Shown: piece by piece, positions 6,798-9,411 of the stretch | Numbering within the stretch: position 1 is the first letter of the stretch | Layout: each line of letters opens with the position of its first letter | Source: Lysobacterales bacterium | GTDB taxonomy: Bacteria; Pseudomonadota; Gammaproteobacteria; Xanthomonadales; SZUA-36 | Length of the DNA: 9,411 nucleotides | Direction: 5' to 3' | Assembly (NCBI GenBank): GCA_021648045.1 | Contig: JAKITM010000090.1 | Span: forward strand, 1-9,411 | Program-made: the position numbers and the translations under genes | The notes under the pieces: generated by a model | Databases searched by the model: none | Seen by the model: only the letters and a program-made list of their open reading frames with translations | What the model was told of the DNA's origin: nothing

Positions 6798-7632
6798 TTA
6801 TAGCGATGAAACTGATCTAATAGATCACTCCCACCGACCGTCCAAGCTGCTTATGTTGATGGAAGGCAGGGCGATCTACGATGCCGCAAGTATGTTGCCA
6901 ATGCTAGGTTTAAAGCGGTTTTTGCCACAGGGCGATAATCATCCTGTACTGGTATTGCCGGGTTTTCTAGCAAGCTCTAAATCAACCAGTCCTCTACGAA
7001 AATACCTAGCTGACCTTGGCTATCGCTCCCATCGTTGGAAGCTTGGTTACAACATGGGTTATAGCCATGGTCTACACGATGGTATGCGCGACCGAATTCT
7101 TGAATTGGTCGAGCGTTACGGTGAAAAAATAAGCTTGGTAGGCTGGAGCCTTGGTGGTGTTTATGCGCGCGAATTGGCGCGTGAAATGCCGGATATTGTG
7201 CGTCAGGTTATTACCATGGGCAGCCCGTTTCGTGGCCACCCCAGTTCCAGTAATATTCATCAGATTTTTAATATGATCAGTGATTTACCCTATGAAAAAA
7301 TTCCCAATGAATTTCTTCAGCACATGGCAACACCCCCGCCAGTACCAACAACCGCTTTATATACCCGTGGTGATGGCATTGTAGCCTGGCAGTCCACGGT
7401 CGAGCTTTCTGATCGAAGTGATGTGGAAAACATCCATGTTGGCGGCGCCCACTTAGGGCTGGGTTTTAACCCCCGGGTGCTGGTAGCACTAGCGGACCGC
7501 TTGTCTCAGCCAGAAGGTGAATGGAAGCCATTTAAACCATCCATGTTATTAAAACCCATGTTTAAAAACTGGTATCCAGACTGGCTAGTTCACGGCAAGG
7601 AAAATCCGTTAAAAGCCTTAGCTAGCAGTTAA
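6787..7632 (+). CDS. Alpha/beta hydrolase (esterase/lipase-like) coupled to WS/DGAT
   Basis: This 281-residue protein starts at the ATG at 6787; an earlier in-frame ATG at 6694 lies deep in the WS/DGAT gene and codes for a non-conserved lead, so it is rejected. The fold is clear: oxyanion-loop strand VLVLPGF (54-60), nucleophile elbow GWSLGG (119-124) with S121, then the acid D196 in YTRGDGIV, and H222 in GGAHLGLGFNP. VITMGSPF (141-148) follows the elbow as in PGAP1/lipase-type hydrolases. No signal peptide or membrane segment is seen. The 11-base overlap with WS/DGAT suggests that the products are needed together, for example for hydrolysis or remodelling of the same neutral lipids or acyl esters; this is inference. 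It could also be a thioesterase. The coding end (7632) runs directly into a DUF885-like relic, so the last residues may have been altered by a rearrangement. Confidence 0.85.
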   Translation: MKADYSDETDLIDHSHRPSKLLMLMEGRAIYDAASMLPMLGLKRFLPQGDNHPVLVLPGFLASSKSTSPLRKYLADLGYRSHRWKLGYNMGYSHGLHDGMRDRILELVERYGEKISLVGWSLGGVYARELAREMPDIVRQVITMGSPFRGHPSSSNIHQIFNMISDLPYEKIPNEFLQHMATPPPVPTTALYTRGDGIVAWQSTVELSDRSDVENIHVGGAHLGLGFNPRVLVALADRLSQPEGEWKPFKPSMLLKPMFKNWYPDWLVHGKENPLKALASS

Positions 7633-7763
7633 ACGCGGAGTTGGGTGATAAATTTGATGTTCGGGCTTTTCACGATGAAGTCCTGGGTAAGGGTTCAGTG
7701 CCATTGAGCCTGCTCGAAGCTAATATTAAAAGCTGGGTTAGTAAGAATAAAGATTCCGACTAA
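7626..7763 (+). pseudogene. Relic of a DUF885-family gene (C-terminal fragment)
   Basis: Between the hydrolase and the phosphatase one frame reads 45 codons without a start and ends at TAA 7761-7763. Its protein (from 7638) begins ELGDKFDVRAFHDEVLGKG and continues through SVPLSLLEANIKSW. This is what I recall as the C-terminal signature of DUF885 proteins ('ALGDxFDIRxFHDxVLxxGxxPLxxLE'), an exported, probably peptidase-like family of around 600 residues. An in-frame TAG at 7623-7625 lies just before it, and no ribosome binding site or start codon is present. The fragment overlaps the last codons of the hydrolase in another frame. It is best read as the tail of a gene whose body was deleted. 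The protein-like reading is direct; the family name is from memory. Confidence 0.6.
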
Positions 7764-7844
7764 TCGCGGAACTGAATCTGACCGTGAACTATTATTCTCG
7801 AAAAGGCACAAAGGCGTAAAGATCACATAGAGAGCAGAAGAAAA

Positions 7845-9071
7845 ATGTTTAAATCCAAGTGCAAAAATATTTTATATCGCGCCACCCTGTGCGTTTGTTT
7901 GCTCATGCTGGCAGGTCTAGCCCAGTCGGCTGCAACCAAACTTAATGATTATCACTGGAGTGGGGTGGATCGGGTTATAGCCATCAGCGATCTGCATGGT
8001 GATTATCAGCAATATTTTAAAGTGATGCAGTCGGCAGGTTTGATAAATGCTAAGGGTAAATGGATCGGAGGCAAAACCCATCTGGTGCAAACCGGGGACA
8101 TCACTGACCGCGGTCCAGATAGTCGGAAGATCATTGATCACCTCATTAAACTATCGAAACAGGCGAACAAAAAAGGCGGTCATATTCATATGCTCATCGG
8201 CAACCATGAGGCGATGAATGTCAGTGGTGATTTACGCTATGTGCACGCTGAGGAATATGCTGTATTTGCAAATTCTAAGTCTCTACATTTACAGGAGTTG
8301 CAATGGCAACGGCAGCTTGAAATGGTGCAGTCACTCGATGCGAAGGCCTTTGCCGCGCTGGACCTGGCTGCTGCGCGCAGTAAATGGGAGAAAAAAATAC
8401 CACTGGGCTGGGTAGAACACCGAGCGGCATGGGCAGTCGATGGTGAATATGGAAAATGGGTGCTAAAGAACCCGGTAGCCATCCGCATTAATGACACTGT
8501 TTATCTGCATGGCGGTATCAGTTCCAAGTTTTGCCGTTACAGTTTGCGCTCGCTTTCCAAGTTAATGCATGAAGGCTTGAGTGACTACGATGCTGATAAG
8601 CCCTCAATCGTGGATGATCCACTGGGGCCAACATGGTACCGAGGACTTGCCCAGGAAGATGAAAGTGGTGTTTATAGCCAGACTCTGGATAATGTCCTCA
8701 AGCGCTACAAAGTCAAAAGAATGGTCGTTGGGCATACGCCTACTGATGGAATAGTCTGGCCGCGCTTTGACCAACGGGTGATTGTTAATGATACCGGTAT
8801 TGCCAAGTATTACGGTGCGAACAAGGGTATTCTTGAACTACAAGGTGGTGTGGCAACGGCGATCTACGCTGGTCAAAGAATTCAGATTCCACAAGCATCC
8901 TCCGAGCGGGTAGATTACCTGAGGGCTGTTATCAAAGTTAATCCTGATAATGCGAAACTAAAAAAGCGCCTGGAAAAATTATTGGCTTCGGAGCTTGTAG
9001 AAAAAACCAGTGCGGAAGAAGCCAGCACAGAGGAGCCCGAAGAAGCGGCGGTTATCGGCATTTGTCAATAA
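7845..9071 (+). CDS. Exported Shewanella-like PPP-family metallophosphoesterase
   Basis: This 408-residue protein has a Sec signal peptide: a Lys/Arg-containing start, a hydrophobic core LCVCLLMLAGLA (15-26) and a likely cleavage site around residues 28-30, so it acts in the periplasm. All metal-site motifs of PPP-type phosphatases are present in order: DLHGD (49-53), GDITDRG (84-90), GNHE (119-122), HGG (222-224) and GHTPTDG (296-302). These bind a di-metal centre (usually Mn/Fe/Zn) that hydrolyses phosphomonoesters. The order and spacing fit Shewanella-like protein phosphatases, some of which dephosphorylate phosphotyrosine. The C-terminus (about 388-402) is a low-complexity acidic tail followed by VIGICQ. 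The ribosome binding site before the ATG is modest (GAGAGCAGAAG). The 81 bases between the DUF885 relic and the start show no convincing promoter. The substrate is unknown. Confidence 0.88.
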   Translation: MFKSKCKNILYRATLCVCLLMLAGLAQSAATKLNDYHWSGVDRVIAISDLHGDYQQYFKVMQSAGLINAKGKWIGGKTHLVQTGDITDRGPDSRKIIDHLIKLSKQANKKGGHIHMLIGNHEAMNVSGDLRYVHAEEYAVFANSKSLHLQELQWQRQLEMVQSLDAKAFAALDLAAARSKWEKKIPLGWVEHRAAWAVDGEYGKWVLKNPVAIRINDTVYLHGGISSKFCRYSLRSLSKLMHEGLSDYDADKPSIVDDPLGPTWYRGLAQEDESGVYSQTLDNVLKRYKVKRMVVGHTPTDGIVWPRFDQRVIVNDTGIAKYYGANKGILELQGGVATAIYAGQRIQIPQASSERVDYLRAVIKVNPDNAKLKKRLEKLLASELVEKTSAEEASTEEPEEAAVIGICQ

Positions 9072-9144
9072 CTTCACGCTGGAAACGCTTGGGATCATCG
9101 AGAATTTCATACCATTTATTTAGGCTTGGATAACCCTTCAATGT
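9055..9144 (-). pseudogene. Possible relic: C-terminal end of a GST-fold-like protein
   Basis: On the minus strand a 30-codon stretch lies between a stop at 9145-9147 and a stop at 9052-9054. It reads LKGYPSLNKWYEILDDPKRF followed by QREVIDKCR. The pattern 'YPxLxxWYxxxxxxPxxQR' resembles the last helices of glutathione S-transferase-like proteins. There is no start codon or ribosome binding site, and it overlaps the phosphatase 3' end by 17 bases, so it could only be a remnant. Short random frames can look protein-like, so this is tentative. The rest of the 170-base gap shows no clear terminator hairpin. Confidence 0.3.
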
Positions 9145-9200
9145 TTATAGACTCTTATAGGAAATTGAATTAAATAGCCCCGTTTATTCAACTCTTTCGA

Positions 9201-9215
9201 ATAATAAGTTATTAT
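9201..9215. repeat. Perfect 15-bp AT-rich dyad upstream of the last gene
   Basis: ATAATAA-G-TTATTAT is a perfect inverted repeat with 7-base arms around a single G, 26 bases before the ATG at 9242. Its right arm could overlap a -10 (TATTAT, 9210-9215), with a weak -35-like TTCAAC at 9187-9192 and a 17-base spacer. It may be an operator site, or just a product of AT-rich sequence. Confidence 0.35.
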
Positions 9216-9241
9216 CAACATAATTCTGAAGGAATAATCGC

Positions 9242-9411
9242 ATGTATAAAAACCACTCATTTGTCTTAATAAGCATCGCTATGGTGGTGCTTTCATTCAA
9301 AGTTGTTAGTCAAGATTTAATTGTATCTGCCCCCATTACTCTTGTTCCTATAGAGCGCATGGAAAAAGCCATCCAAGTTTCATCATTCGACGTTGATAGT
9401 AAGATAATTGG
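9242..9411 (+). CDS. Small exported protein, possibly UrcA-like (partial, N-terminal 56 codons)
   Basis: An AAGGA ribosome binding site lies 8 bases before the ATG, and the frame is open to the window edge. The N-terminus is a probable Sec signal peptide: MYKNH, then the hydrophobic run SFVLISIAMVVLSF (6-19), with likely cleavage near VVSQ (21-24). The mature start reads DLIVSAPITLVPIERMEKAI and continues with QVSSFDVDSKIIG. An export signal followed by 'VSxxDxDxxxxxG' recalls UrcA family proteins ('VxYADLDLxxxxG'), small exported proteins of unknown role, but the match is loose and the diagnostic C-terminal half with its Cys is outside the window. It may equally be an unrelated periplasmic protein. 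That it is a real gene is well supported by the ribosome binding site and signal peptide; its identity is not. Confidence 0.6.
   Translation, partial: MYKNHSFVLISIAMVVLSFKVVSQDLIVSAPITLVPIERMEKAIQVSSFDVDSKII

Noticed and set aside
7764..7844. Promoter for the phosphatase with TATTAT at 7790-7795
   Set aside because: No -35-like hexamer lies at a suitable distance and there is no extended -10, so the match is not better than chance in this AT-rich stretch.

Overview
The window looks like a chromosomal segment of a marine-type gammaproteobacterium (moderate GC, a wax ester/triacylglycerol synthase of the kind found in oil- and lipid-storing marine lineages, TPR-sulfotransferases, and a Shewanella-like exported phosphatase). 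The taxonomic call is an inference from gene content and style only. No rRNA, tRNA, CRISPR array, transposase or phage gene was seen.

Layout. Bases 1-1825 hold a three-gene minus-strand run, probably one operon read from an extended -10 promoter at about 1855-1863: a class I SAM-dependent methyltransferase, a small DUF4826-like protein, and a 2OG-Fe(II) oxygenase (prolyl-hydroxylase-like) that leaves the window at base 1. Divergently, 1923-5137 holds two tandem paralogous TPR-sulfotransferases. The second has lost the conserved Ser of the PAPS 3'-phosphate motif.

From 5161 a near-consensus sigma-70 promoter drives a wax ester synthase/diacylglycerol acyltransferase (WS/DGAT). Its stop overlaps by 11 bases the start of an alpha/beta hydrolase with an intact Ser-Asp-His triad. 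This pair is a plausible neutral-lipid synthesis and turnover (or acyl remodelling) unit.

The gap after the hydrolase (7633-7844) is not empty: it encodes a 45-codon orphan that reads as the C-terminal end of a DUF885-family protein, a likely gene relic. An exported PPP-type metallophosphoesterase (Shewanella-like phosphatase) follows at 7845-9071. Beyond it, on the minus strand, lies a second short protein-like relic that resembles the end of a GST-fold protein. A perfect AT-rich dyad then precedes a small secreted protein gene that runs off the right edge.

The most notable points are the diverged tandem sulfotransferases, the two gene relics flanking the phosphatase (a sign of past deletion or rearrangement), and the promoter-plus-overlap arrangement of the WS/DGAT-hydrolase pair. 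No clearly new defence or mobile system is visible.
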